The position numbers and the translations under genes were made by a program. The notes beneath the pieces were generated by a model. The model was not told the origin of the DNA. It was given only the letters and a program-made list of their open reading frames with translations, and did not search any database. Positions 1-12,854 of a stretch of 64,000 nucleotides of DNA are shown in pieces. This stretch comes from Rhizophagus clarus (lineage: Eukaryota; Glomeromycota; Glomeromycetes; Glomerales; Glomeraceae): NCBI GenBank assembly GCA_015698045.1, contig BLAL01000196.1, positions 434,001 through 498,000 of the forward strand, read 5' to 3'. Every line of letters begins with the position of its first letter. Position 1 is the first letter of the stretch.

Positions 1-434
1 GTAAATTATAAGTATAGTAATTATAAGATATATCTGTAATCTGTAGATGAATAGATAGATTTCAATAATTAGCAAATGTATTGTAAAAAATATATTTTAT
101 TTAATAAAGCTCTTAGCATATTCTTTAACTAAAAAAAAAAAATTTACTTTATATATATAATAATCTTTTAAATTTGTATTAAATTTTTTTAAAATAATTT
201 AATAATATTAATTTTTTTTAAAAAAAAAAGTATTTGAAAGCATATTATTTTATTAGAAAATTGTGATTCCTAATGGATTAATTTTTTTTTTTTAGTGTTG
301 TAATCATATTTACATTTATTATTAGTTTAAATAAAATTAGATAATAATTACTTTTATTCTATATATAATACTTCCAACTTAAACATCTGTCCAAATTCCT
401 AATGAATTAATAATATTAATTTATTTAATATAAA
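1..434. other. AT-rich intergenic DNA, no gene seen
   Basis: Very AT-rich sequence with homopolymer A and T runs. I see no open frame with coding character, no tRNA fold and no recognisable repeat boundary before the hAT-like element that begins at 435. Confidence 0.6.
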
Positions 435-1827
435 TAAAGTTACCTGCTAAAACTAAAGAGTTTTGACATGTCAAAATTATCAAAACTATTTCGATATATG
501 ATATATATAATATATACATATCAAATAGCAATTACTAATGTCAATTTAACAAAAAAAATCATTTTACATGGGTTTTTAAGTATTTAATAAAAAACGTTAT
601 GCGACATTTTTTAATTTTTAATTTTTAATTGAAAATATTATTTCACAACAGTTTTTCAAGCATTTAATAAAAAACATTGTGAAATGTTTTTTATTTTTTA
701 ATTTTTAAATAAAAAAAACTGTTTTATAATGGTTTTTCAATTATTTAATAAAAAACATTGCAAACCATTTTTTATTTAACTTAGAAAAAAAACTATTTCG
801 CAATAATTTTTCAAGTATTTAATAAAAAAACATTATGAAATATTTTTTATTTTTGAATTTTTAAGCAAAAAAAAACTATTTTGCAATGATTTTTCAAGCA
901 TTTAATAAAAACATTGCAAAATGTTTTTAACTATTTTGCAACAGTTTTTCAATTATTTAATAAAAAATATTACAACCCATTTTTTATTTTTTTAACTTAG
1001 AAAAAAAACTATTTCGCAACAGTTTTTCAAGTATTTAATAAAAATGTTGCAAAACGTTTTTATTTTTGAATTTTTAAACAAAAAAAATCATTTTACAACA
1101 GTTTTTTAATTATTTAATAAAAAATATTGCAAAACATTTTTTATTTTTTTAATTTAGAAAAAAAACTGTTTTACAACAGTTTTTCAAGTATTTAATAAAA
1201 AATATTGCAAAATATTTTTATTTTTTAATTTTTAAACAAAAAAAATCATTTTGCAATAGTTTTTTAATTATTTAATAAAAAACATTGCAAAATGTTTTTT
1301 ATTTTTGAATTTTTAAGTAAAAAAAATTGTTTTACAACAGATTTTCAATTATTTAATAAAAAACATTGTAAAATGTTTTTTATTTTTTAATTTTTCAACA
1401 AAAAAAACCATTTTGCAACAGTTTTTCAAGCATTTAATAAAAGATGTTATGAAATATTTTTTATTTTTTAACTTAAAGAAAAAAAACTGTTTCGCAATAG
1501 TTTTTCAATTATTTAATAAAAAATATTGCGAAATGTTTCTTATTTTTTAATTTTTATTATAATGAATAAAACCTGTTGCAAAACATTGTAATGTTTAGTT
1601 TCAGTAATTTTGACATGTCAAAATTAGTTTTGACATTTTGACAATTTTGACGCATCAAAACTATTTTAGCAGTTTTGTACAATTTTGGCAGTTTTAATAT
1701 ATCAAAACTAGTTTTGACATTTTAATAATTTCGACATATCAAAACTATTTCAGCATTTTGGCATTTTAATATATTTTAGGTTTTGACATTTCGATATTGA
1801 CCAATTGAGTTTTGACAGGCAACTTTA
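435..1827 (+). mobile_element. Non-autonomous hAT-like element with internal minisatellite (copy A)
   Basis: The ends are inverted: TAAAGTTACCTGC at the left and GGCAACTTTA at the right. They are flanked by a perfect 8-bp direct repeat, AATATAAA, at 427-434 and 1828-1835. Eight-base duplications are typical of hAT transposons. Inside the termini both arms carry short words of the type TTTTGACATGTCAAAA. The middle (about 545-1560) is a tandem array of diverged units of roughly 80 bp, each containing TATTTAATAAAAAA, GTTGCRAAAYGTTTTT and a T-rich stretch. No transposase frame is present, so it must be mobilised in trans. A second copy in the opposite orientation is at 16938-19122, and a short relative with the same ends is at 13347-13773. 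The family assignment rests on duplication length only. Confidence 0.75.
545..1560. repeat. Diverged ~80-bp minisatellite inside hAT-like copy A
   Basis: About a dozen head-to-tail units. Each contains a short palindromic core around AACGTTTTGCAACGTT-like sequence, so each unit can fold on itself. Units differ from each other by point changes and small indels, many of them C/T or G/A exchanges. Confidence 0.7.
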
Positions 1828-1835
1828 AATATAAA

Positions 1836-3390
1836 TTTAATAAAAAATATATTATTTTTTATTTAATGTTATGAATTTTAAAAAAAAATTTTTATTAGTA
1901 AAAATATCTTATATAAATTTTTTTAAAAAAAAATCTCTATTATTTATCTCTATTTTTGAATTACTGTGATCAGCAATTAATTTGTAATAAATAAAAAATT
2001 GATTTGAAGATTACAAAAATAAAATCATGTTATATAATAAAAACTATGACTATTATTTAATCTGTATAACTCTAAGTCACCATTGCATAACATCATTAAT
2101 GAATTTTTTATTGTTTGCCTTTTGTTTTTGTTTTAGCTTATAAACCGATTCCTGAATACTGATTCTTAAAAGCCGATTCCTAAAACTGACTCCTAACGAT
2201 TCTAGAGGTTCACTACTAAGTATTGGGTAATATTTTTTTTTCCTTTTTTTTTGTTTCTAATTATTTTTTTTATTTAGATCTTTAGTTTTTAATAAATAAA
2301 AAAAAAACACCATAAAATATCTGATAAGTATAGTAAAGAAGACCAAGATATTAAGTTTAATGTTTTTTTAAAAGAAATAGTTATAAAAATGGGCTTTTGA
2401 TGTATTTATGATAGTATAAACTAATAGTATTTTTGATAAATTAATTGTTTTCAGTTATTTTCGGTGTTTTAGTTTTAATTGATCAGCAAATCATCTGATC
2501 ATACTAATTTAAAAACGGCGATAAAAAAATTTTAGAAAATCTTTAAAAAAAAATCTCTGTTTTTTATATAAAATTTAAAAAATCATTTCTTATCAAAAAT
2601 ATTTATATAAACCTAAAAAATTTTACAAATAAAAAATCTCTATTAAAATATTCTATATAATTTTTCTTATACAAACTTTTAGAAAATCTTTTTAAAAAAA
2701 AAATTTTTATTAAAGAATTCTATACAAATTCTTTTTATATAAACAAATATCCTATATAAATTCTTCTTATATGAACTCAGAAAATTTCTTAAAAAAAAAA
2801 ATTTCTATTAAAAATATCCTATAAAAATCCTTTTCATATAAATTCTTAAAAAATCTTAAAAAAAAAATTTGCTATCAGGTATTCCATACAAATTTTTTTT
2901 ATACAAACTTTTAAAAAATCTTTATTTATTAAAAATATCCTATACTTGGGAAATTTATTAAAAAAAAAAAAATTTCTATCAGATATCCCATATAAACCTT
3001 TTCCATATAAACTCTTATCTAGAATCCCAGACATTACATATAGAACTCTCCTTTAAAAATTGATACAATTTGTTCAAATCATCTAAAATTTAACTCAATT
3101 TGCTAAAATTCAAGTTATGACTTTATTAAAAAAAAAAAATTAAAAATTATAATTTAATAAACAAATACTGATTAAAAACGAGTTTATAAATATTAGTATG
3201 TAATAATATTCATATTAATCTGAAAAAATATCATAAATAAAAAAACCGATTCTATAATTAAGTAATGATCTGCAATTTGATCATATGCGCTAGGTGTACA
3301 TACATTTAGAGATGATTGGTCGTTATGCATCACATGAATTTTTTTATTTAAATCAAAAATTCTACCGTATTTAAAAGAACTTTAAATATA
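1836..3390. repeat. AT-rich gap with ~70-80-bp tandem repeat at about 2525-3035
   Basis: From about 2525 to 3035, six or seven diverged units repeat the pattern TCTTAAAAAAAAAATTTCTATTAAAAATATCC followed by a TATACAAATTCTTTT-like segment. Just upstream (2136-2200) a shorter repeat of CCGATTCCTRAAAACTGA occurs. The remainder, including the promoter side of the gene at 3391, is AT-rich with nothing I can name. The small minus-strand open frame across the repeat (2846-3034) is low-complexity and not a gene. Confidence 0.55.
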
Positions 3391-5694
<2,304 letters not shown>

Positions 5695-6385
5695 TTTAAA
5701 ATTATCACTATAAATGTTTATTATTTAAATTTTAAAGTATATATACAATTAAATTAATTACCACAAATCTTTGACCTATAAAAAATATTATTTTATAATA
5801 TAGTAATTTTTTTACAAATTAGATAACTTTAATATTTATTATTGCAGTAAATTATAAAATTTTCTATTGCTATTAATTTTTTTTTTAAAAAAAATAAAAA
5901 CTGCATATTTTATTATATTCAAGAAGGAATAACTACAATAGTAAAATGCAGTACAATAAAGATCAAAATACTAAGATAATATATATTGGTATTAGTTTAT
6001 ACTTATAGAAAGCTAGAAAAATTTAACATTAAACCAAAGGATTTGGTTTCTTGCTAAAAGATTTTCTTGTGATTCTGGCCACCTGTTTGACATTTCTGAT
6101 ATTAATTGCATTCTTTGAAAATTATAATATTTTTTTTAAAAAATTTCTTTTTAATTTACCTTTGATAAATAATTCGCTTTACATGATCAAACTTTAAAAT
6201 TTAATCTTTTGAAAATAATATAATTGCTGCCTAATATTAGGAATAAATAGATGAAGTTACTTTATATAATTAATCCTTTAAAATTATTCAAATACTACAA
6301 GTTGTGCACTTTACCATATATTTTTAATATCAAATAACAATACATGAAATCCAATTATATATCTTCATTTTAAGTAGTATAAATA
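5695..6385. other. AT-rich intergenic DNA, no gene seen
   Basis: Downstream of the PHAF1-like stop. Long A/T runs, no coding signal, no clear repeat ends. Confidence 0.5.
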
Positions 6386-6879
6386 CCATATATTATAGGC
6401 CATAGTATCCCTCCTATGTATAGTACTCCCCTAAAAAAATTTGCCAAATTTTTAAAGTATCCAAGTACTTTATATAGAGAATTTTGATTTTAAACTCCAA
6501 ATTTTATAAAATATCTGAGATACAATACTAAAATACAACTTTATTTATTTCTACAATAATTTACATGTAATTAAAAACATTAGTCTTATTATTTTAATGT
6601 AATATTCAATTTATTTTATTGTAATAAAAAGATTTTTATTAATAATCCTAATCAATATAATCAATAATATTAATCCTACTATATTACAATATTCAAAGAA
6701 TCCAACATCCTAATGTTAATTTTCTTTGAATCAATTATCAAGCTCAGGAAGGTTTGAAATAAAAAAAAAATAAGCAACATTAGTATAGGACCCCAAACAT
6801 CTCTCATTTAGGTTAGATATGATATATAGTAAAATTTTCAATTTAGGATATCTTGGTCAATATTAATGCTATCAAAATA

Positions 6880-6932
6880 AAATTTATATCATTAGATTCG
6901 TCTCATTACGACGGATCCAATGATATAAATTT
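6880..6932. repeat. Short hairpin within TIR element
   Basis: The arms AAATTTATATCATTAGATTC and its complement are separated by about six bases and pair over 21 of 23 positions. Part of the same word (CGAATCTAATGATATAAC) recurs at 33560-33578. Confidence 0.6.
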
Positions 6933-7069
6933 CATTAAACTCCAATTAGTAGATTTTTTAAATACAGGGGTATGTAGGATAAGAAATTTTCAAAAATACC
7001 CCTGAAATAAGCAACTTTTTAAAAATTTTATATGATCAATAAGCAAACTTAACCCCTGACCTATTTATA

Positions 7070-7460
7070 TATAGTTTGGGGTCCTATTAGTATGCTTCTT
7101 TAATATTAAAAAAAACACCTCTTCCCTCTAATTTATTATTAATATGTTTTTTTAACATTAAAAAAAACTATTTCTACTTACTTTCATTGCTTCACATTTC
7201 AAGTCTAGATTTGTCTAAAAGTACCTGGCAACTAAAAAAATAAATAAAACAAATAAAAGAAATGTTAATACGTTTTTTTAACATTATAAAAAATTACATT
7301 CTATATTCTCACCTACCTTTAACATTTTAAGTCCAGGTTTATTTAAGAGTATTTGTCAACCTGAAAAATAAAAAATGTTTCTTTAACATTTAAAAAAAAC
7401 ACAGGTACCTGTTCAGAGTCTATAAAAAAGATTTATATCCACTCCAAAGTCTAAAATCCT
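7070..7460 (-). repeat. Two to three exon-like repeat units (minus strand)
   Basis: Read on the minus strand, each unit has a pyrimidine tract ending in TTTTTTTAG. A short block follows, beginning TTGCCAG or TTGACAA and containing GACAAA and CTRGACTTGAAATGT. A donor-like GTAAGT or GTAGGT comes next, and then TTTTTTTAATGTTAAAGAAAC. The block is clearly related to the repeats at 25500-25850 and more distantly to the array at 31560-33435. Confidence 0.6.
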
Positions 7461-7923
7461 AAAAAAAAAATAAATAAAAATTTTTAATTTGAATAAAAAA
7501 AAATTTAAAAAAAAATCATATAATTAGATCTGATTAATCCAATTATACTGGATATTATACATGGTATATATCCTGGGTATTTTAAAAATTCTGTACCTCC
7601 CCTATGTATAGTATCCACTAGTATATTGTACCCCTAGATACAGGCTAAAACTTCCAAAATTTACAAGATATCTGGGTACTATAGTCTGTGATATATGGTA
7701 AATGATTCATCTTTATATAGTAATACTAATAAGATTTAAAATAAAATTTACAAGTTAGATGGTTACTGTTTTTAAAAGTCAGATTTGTAAGATTTTTATT
7801 TATTTTTTTTTAAAATTTTAGTATAATATTATAATTAAAAAATATAATTGAATAAATATTTTAGGCTTTCTTTATATAAAATTATATTTTTTCTTTTTTA
7901 TTTTATATAGTCTTCAATATATA

Positions 7924-9305
7924 CAGTAGGCATCAAAACAAACGCACCAAAATTTTTTAAAGTTGTTAATTGTTCTTATTAAATCAGATTAAATCCAATT
8001 AAAATAAAATTTAAAATATAAATAAGAAATAATTTATTTACCGCCCCACGCGTTGCAAATTTTATATTTATCATTGCCATTTTAAGAAATTTTTTATGTT
8101 TATCATTGTCATTTTAAGGGGGGTGCGGTGTATAAGCTGGTTGATCAACATAAACAATTTACAAAAAAGGAAGGATGCGTTGCAACGCAGGTGCGTTAAA
8201 TAAATTCACTCTATAAATAATATATGATATAAACTATTAAAAAACAGAAAATTCAATATAAATTCATTAATTGGTTTTTTAATTACTTAACATTAAACCA
8301 AAAAAACTTGGTGCTTTTGTTTTGCTACTTTTTAAAATTTTTAAAAAATCAAAATTTTTACAAAATTGTATTATGATTTTATAATAAAAAAATGTAAAAT
8401 TAATTATTAAATAGCTTAAATTATTGATTAAAATTAAAAAAATCAATACTTTTTGATAATAAATTAATTTATTTATTTAATAAATATAGTTAAAAATTAT
8501 TATAAAACATATAAAATTTACAATTTTTTAGTATAAGGTTTTTTTTGAATAAAATTAGATCAAAGATTTTTATAATAAAATAATTCTAAATTTTAGATTC
8601 TCTTAGTTAAGGAAAATATGCGAAAAAAACTGCATTTACAATGGACCTCTAATTAGTAAGAAATTACTTGTTAAAAAATGGTAATGATTTTTATTTTGCA
8701 TATAGAAATGATTTTCACTATATGTAAAATAAAAATCATTACTATTTTTTAACTAATGATTTCTTACTAATTAGAAGTTCGTTGTAAATGCAGTTTTTTC
8801 GCATATTTTCCTTAACTAGGAGAATCTAAAATTTAGTATTATTTTATTATAAAAATCTTTGATCTAATTTTATTCAAAAAAAACCTTATACTAAAAAATT
8901 GTAAATTTTATATGTTTTATAATAATTTTTAATTATATTTATTAAATAAATAAATTAATTTATTATCAAAAAGTATTGATTTTTTTTAATTTTAATTAAT
9001 AATTTAAGCTATTTAATAATTAATTTTACATTTTTTTATTATAAAATCATAATACAATTTTATAAAAATTTTGATTTTTTAAAAATTTTAAAAAGCAGCA
9101 AAACAAAAGCACCAAGTTTTTTTGGTTTAATGTTAAATAATTAAAAAACTAATTAATGAATTTATATTGAATTTTCTGTTTTTTAATAGTTTATATCATA
9201 TATTATTTATATTTTAAATTTTATTTTAATTTGATTTAAACTGATTTAATAAGAACAATTAACAACTTTAAAAAATTTTGGTGCATTTGTTTTTGATACC
9301 CACTG
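7924..9305. mobile_element. Palindromic Tc1/mariner-type foldback element
   Basis: It begins CAGTAGGCATCAAAAC and ends with the complement of CAGTGGGTATCAAAAAC, and TA dinucleotides flank both sides (7922-7923 and 9306-9307). CAGT-type ends with TA duplication are the signature of Tc1/mariner elements. The entire element is one inverted repeat. Each arm is about 590 bp after removing a later insertion from the left arm, and the arms meet near 8711 with almost no loop. No transposase frame is present. Interior words recur in degraded form near 8895, 15300-15370 and 19330-19560, suggesting older relatives. Arms differ at few positions, so the copy is probably young or kept similar by gene conversion. 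Confidence 0.8.
8026..8211. mobile_element. 186-bp nested TIR insertion in the palindrome's left arm
   Basis: The right arm of the surrounding palindrome shows the empty site, which proves this is an insertion. The insert is bracketed by TATAAATAA (8017-8025 and 8212-8220), a 9-bp direct repeat. Its ends are inverted: GAAATAATTTATTTACCGC against GAGTGAATTTATTTAACGC, continuing into CGCGTTGCAA. It is locally GC-richer than its host. A 9-bp duplication suits a Mutator-like element and an 8-bp reading would suit hAT; I cannot decide. Confidence 0.75.
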
Positions 9306-9434
9306 TATGATGCTGAAAGTTTGACATATTTGACAATTTTTAGAATTTGTTTCAAATTTTTTATCTGTTACGTAAGTGAAAAATAGTCAATAGGAATTCA
9401 TGAATTTACAAGAAAAATAAAACAATCAAATATG

Positions 9435-10513
9435 TAGGGCTTTAATCAGTTTCAGTAATTACTGAACCGTACTGACCAGTTTCAGTATCAGAGCAGTTTC
9501 AGTTTTATGATTTATCGAACTGAAACTTTTGGTTTCAGTATTGATTTTGTGATTTACTTAACTAATTTACCAATAATAAAAACATATTTTTTATAAGAAA
9601 AACGTCTTTTTATTAAATAATGTAGTTAAAAAAAACGTTATAAAATGTTTTTTTACATAAATGTTTGATATAAAAAATAACATTTCGCAATGTTATTTTT
9701 GCAGAACTTGTAAAAAATGTTGTGAAATGTTTTTTACATAGACAATTTATTATGAAAAATAACATTTCACAATGTTATTTTTGCGAACATTGTAAAAAAT
9801 GTTGCGAAATGTTTTTTACATAAACAATTTGATAAAAAAATAACGTTTCATAACATTATTTTTATGAAACTTGTAAAAATCGTTATAAAACGTTTTTTAC
9901 ATAGACAATTTATTATGAAAAATAACGTTTTGCAACGTTATTTTTGCGAAACTTGTAAAAAATGTTGCGAAATGTTTTTTACATAAACAATTTGATAAAA
10001 AAAATAACGTTTTGCAACATTATTTTTGCGAAACTTGTAAAAAATGTTGCAAAACATTTTTTACATAAATAATTTAATATGAAAAATAATATTTTGCAAC
10101 ATTATTTTTGCGAACATTGTAAAAAATGTTGCGAAACATTTTTTACATAAACGTTTGATATAAAAAAAATAACGTTTCATAACATTATTTTTGCGAAACT
10201 TGTAAAAAACGTTGTGAAATGTTTTTATAAAATGATTTAATATAAAAAAAATGTCTCGCAATATTTTTTTTTGTCACTTTAATAAAAATGCTGTAAAACG
10301 TTTTTTTATAGATAATTTGATAAGAAAAATCATTTCGCAACTTTTTTTTGCTAAACGTTGCGAAACATTTTTTTACTAAAAACGTTTGGTAAATCAGTTC
10401 AGTTTTTAGTAATTACTGATCGGTTTCAGTAATCATTAATACCGATACTGATTAATTTGGTTCAGTATCAGTTTTTGCAAAAACTGAACTGAACTGAACT
10501 GATTGGAGTTCTA
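9435..10513. mobile_element. Non-autonomous hAT-like element with internal minisatellite (family D)
   Basis: Inverted ends TAGGGCTTTAATCAG and TAGAACTCCAATCAG are flanked by a perfect 8-bp duplication, CAAATATG, at 9427-9434 and 10514-10521. Subterminal regions are packed with CAGTTTCAGTA and CAGTTCAGT words. The centre (about 9590-10380) is a tandem array of roughly 80-bp units, each with GTTGCGAAAYGTTTTTTACATA and its near-complement. The ends differ from the 435/16938 family, yet the internal array has the same design. No protein-coding capacity. Confidence 0.8.
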
Positions 10514-10521
10514 CAAATATG

Positions 10522-11120
10522 CATATAAATTTAAAAGGAAATTTTTTTTTTAAAAAAAAAAAATCAACTTTGAGAATAAAAAAATAATAGATTCAATTCA
10601 GATTTTTAGGTTAATTTCAGTCTGAATAATAAAAATTGACTAATAAAATAGCATCTATGTGATTTTTTTTATTTCAAAATAGGTTGATCATATAAAAATC
10701 ACTTAATTTTGAAAGTTTATAACTTTTTATATAGATGTCTTTTTGAAAAACTGACCAGTAATTTAATAGTACTTGTTTTGAAAAATAAAGTTACTGGTTT
10801 ATTTTTTTAAAACTTTATTTTTTTAAAGTACTAAAAGATTTATAAGTACCTCCAATTTTATTGTCAAATATAGATTTCTGGTATTATATGTAAAAAATTT
10901 TTTTTTCTTTTTTTTTTTAATTAAATAGGATTTTAAATTTTATATTATTTAGAAAATATACATATAAATTATTACCTTTTTTTTTTCTTAATATAAAGTT
11001 AAAATATTAGTCCAGCAGTAAGATTGATCTAAAATTAATCTTTATGATTATTTTTGATATTTGGTATAATAAAATTACTTGTGAAATTCTGTATATTAGT
11101 TATAGTTCTGTAATTTTTTT
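10522..11120. other. AT-rich intergenic DNA, no gene seen
   Basis: No open frame, RNA gene or repeat boundary that I can support in this stretch. Confidence 0.5.
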
Positions 11121-12588
11121 ATGAAGTTATCTAGGTGCTACCTCAGGTGGTATTGGTTTTTCTGCCACCCCTTGTAACGTAATTTAAAATAAATTTTAAT
11201 TGCCCAATCTTAATTGGTTAATTTTAATTTTAATTTTTTTCGTATAAAAAAAATTTTTTTCGCAAAGATAATCTTTAATAAATGACAATTTAAACCAAAA
11301 TTAAAAAGTATACTTATATCTGATATGATTTTAAAAAGAAACTTTAGTTATTGTATTCAGTACTTTTTTAGTTAATTATTTTATTAAATATATATTACAA
11401 GTGAATTTAAATCTAAACAATTATTTATTTTTAACAGATCTAGTAATAAATGATATAAATAGGTAATCTAACAACAAATTACAATGATAAAAAAGAAATA
11501 ATTAGTAAAAGCGAAAGGAGATCAAAGGAGAAGCAAAAGAAGATGGAAAATAAGGAAGAGAAGAATAAAAAAAAAAAGGAGAGGTGGAAGAATAATGAGA
11601 AACGAAAAAAAAGGAAAGAGTTGATGTGAAATGAAAAAAAAAAGATATGAAACGAAAAAAAAGAATGATGTAAAACGAAAAAAAAAGAATGATATGAGAC
11701 GAAAAAAAAGGATATAAAATGAAAAAAAAGGATGATGTGAAATGAAAAAAAGGATGTTACAAAATAAAAAAAAAGGATTATGCGAAATGAAAAAAAAGAA
11801 TGATGTGAAATGAAAAAAAGAAGGAAGTGAAAAAAATGATGAGAAACGAAAAAAAGAAGGAGAAAATGATGAGAAAATGATATGAAAAGAAAAAAAGGGG
11901 AAGTGATGATGAAAGAAAAAGGAAAATGTTATGAGGAAAGAAAAAAAGAAGAGGTGATGATAGAAAACAAAAAAAAGGAAATAAGAAATGAAAAAAAGGA
12001 TAGGAAAGGAAAAAGATGATAGAAACCAATAAGGGACGAATGGTAATGGAAAAATAATAAGAGACGAAGTGGAAAATTGAAATAAAGAAATAAAATTACA
12101 AAAAGAACCCTAACCAAACAAAAAGAAAAAAGAAAAAAAAGTTAGTTACTAACGAAAATAAACTTCCAAAGACCCAAGATGTTCAAAAGTGTTTGAACTT
12201 ACCATTTATTAAGTTCTAATATCGAAATCTAAGATCACTAAAAGCTGAAAAGAATTACCTACAAAAAAATGAGAACAGCTTAAAAAGCGTTAACGCTAAT
12301 TAACGAAAAAAATATGCACAATGTTAAACAAAAACTTATCAAAAGCCCAAAGTTAAGAAAAAAAGCATCTACAACAAAGAGGTCAATCAGTACTGAAATG
12401 CTGAACTGCTGATTAATAAAAACAATATAAGTAATATCAAAAACTTACCAAAATCAAAGCCGTAAAAAAAAAATCACGTAATAAAAAACACTAAACAAAT
12501 GATCAGTATGATGTAATTTTATAATTTAAATTTGAATCATATGATAAGGGGTGGCAAAAACCATGTTATCTTCTAGGGTGGTACAAGG
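11121..12588 (+). mobile_element. 1.45-kb TIR element with purine-rich core, copy 1
   Basis: The left end contains GAAGTTATCTAGGTGCTACC, then GGTGGTATTGGTTTTTCTGC and CCACCCCTTG. The right end, reversed, reads CTTGTACCACCC and then GGTTTTTGCCACCCCTTAT. The termini are therefore inverted and unusually GC-rich for this region. Between them, about 11500-12160 is nearly pure purine on the plus strand (GAAAAAAAGGATGATGTGAAAT-type words). A second copy in inverse orientation is at 35457-36913, so the boundaries are supported by comparison. There is no transposase. Long minus-strand open frames here are phenylalanine/serine runs caused by the purine tract and are not genes. Confidence 0.75.
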
Positions 12589-12810
12589 ATTTTTTCTTTT
12601 TTTATTTTACTAAAAATTCATTTTTTATCATAAATTTTAACAATTTATATTATCTTATTAATAAAATTTAAAAATTTTAAATTTTTAATTTTATTAATTA
12701 AAATGTTAAAGTTTTTGAAATTTTGAAAAATATTCTTTTTAATTAAAAGAATTTAAATTTTACAATTATATTTTATTATAAAATTTTCAATTTAAATTTT
12801 ATTTTAAAAG

Positions 12811-12812
<2 letters not shown>

Positions 12813-12854
<42 letters not shown>

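Larger units (their letters stand above)
6386..7700. mobile_element. TIR element (ACCATATAT ends) carrying exon-like repeats
   Basis: The left end ACCATATATTATAGGCCATA and the right end (reverse complement) ACCATATATCACAGACTATA form an imperfect inverted repeat, followed on both sides by related TAGTAYCC and CTATGTATAGTA words. AAAT flanks both ends and may be a short target duplication, but this is weak in such AT-rich DNA. No transposase is seen. The interior holds a perfect-looking hairpin at 6880-6932 and, at about 7070-7460, minus-strand repeats of an exon-like unit (listed separately). Confidence 0.5.

Noticed and set aside
11778-12117. Minus-strand open frames of 83 and 62 codons
   Set aside because: They are the same purine tract in the sister transposon copy; not protein-like.
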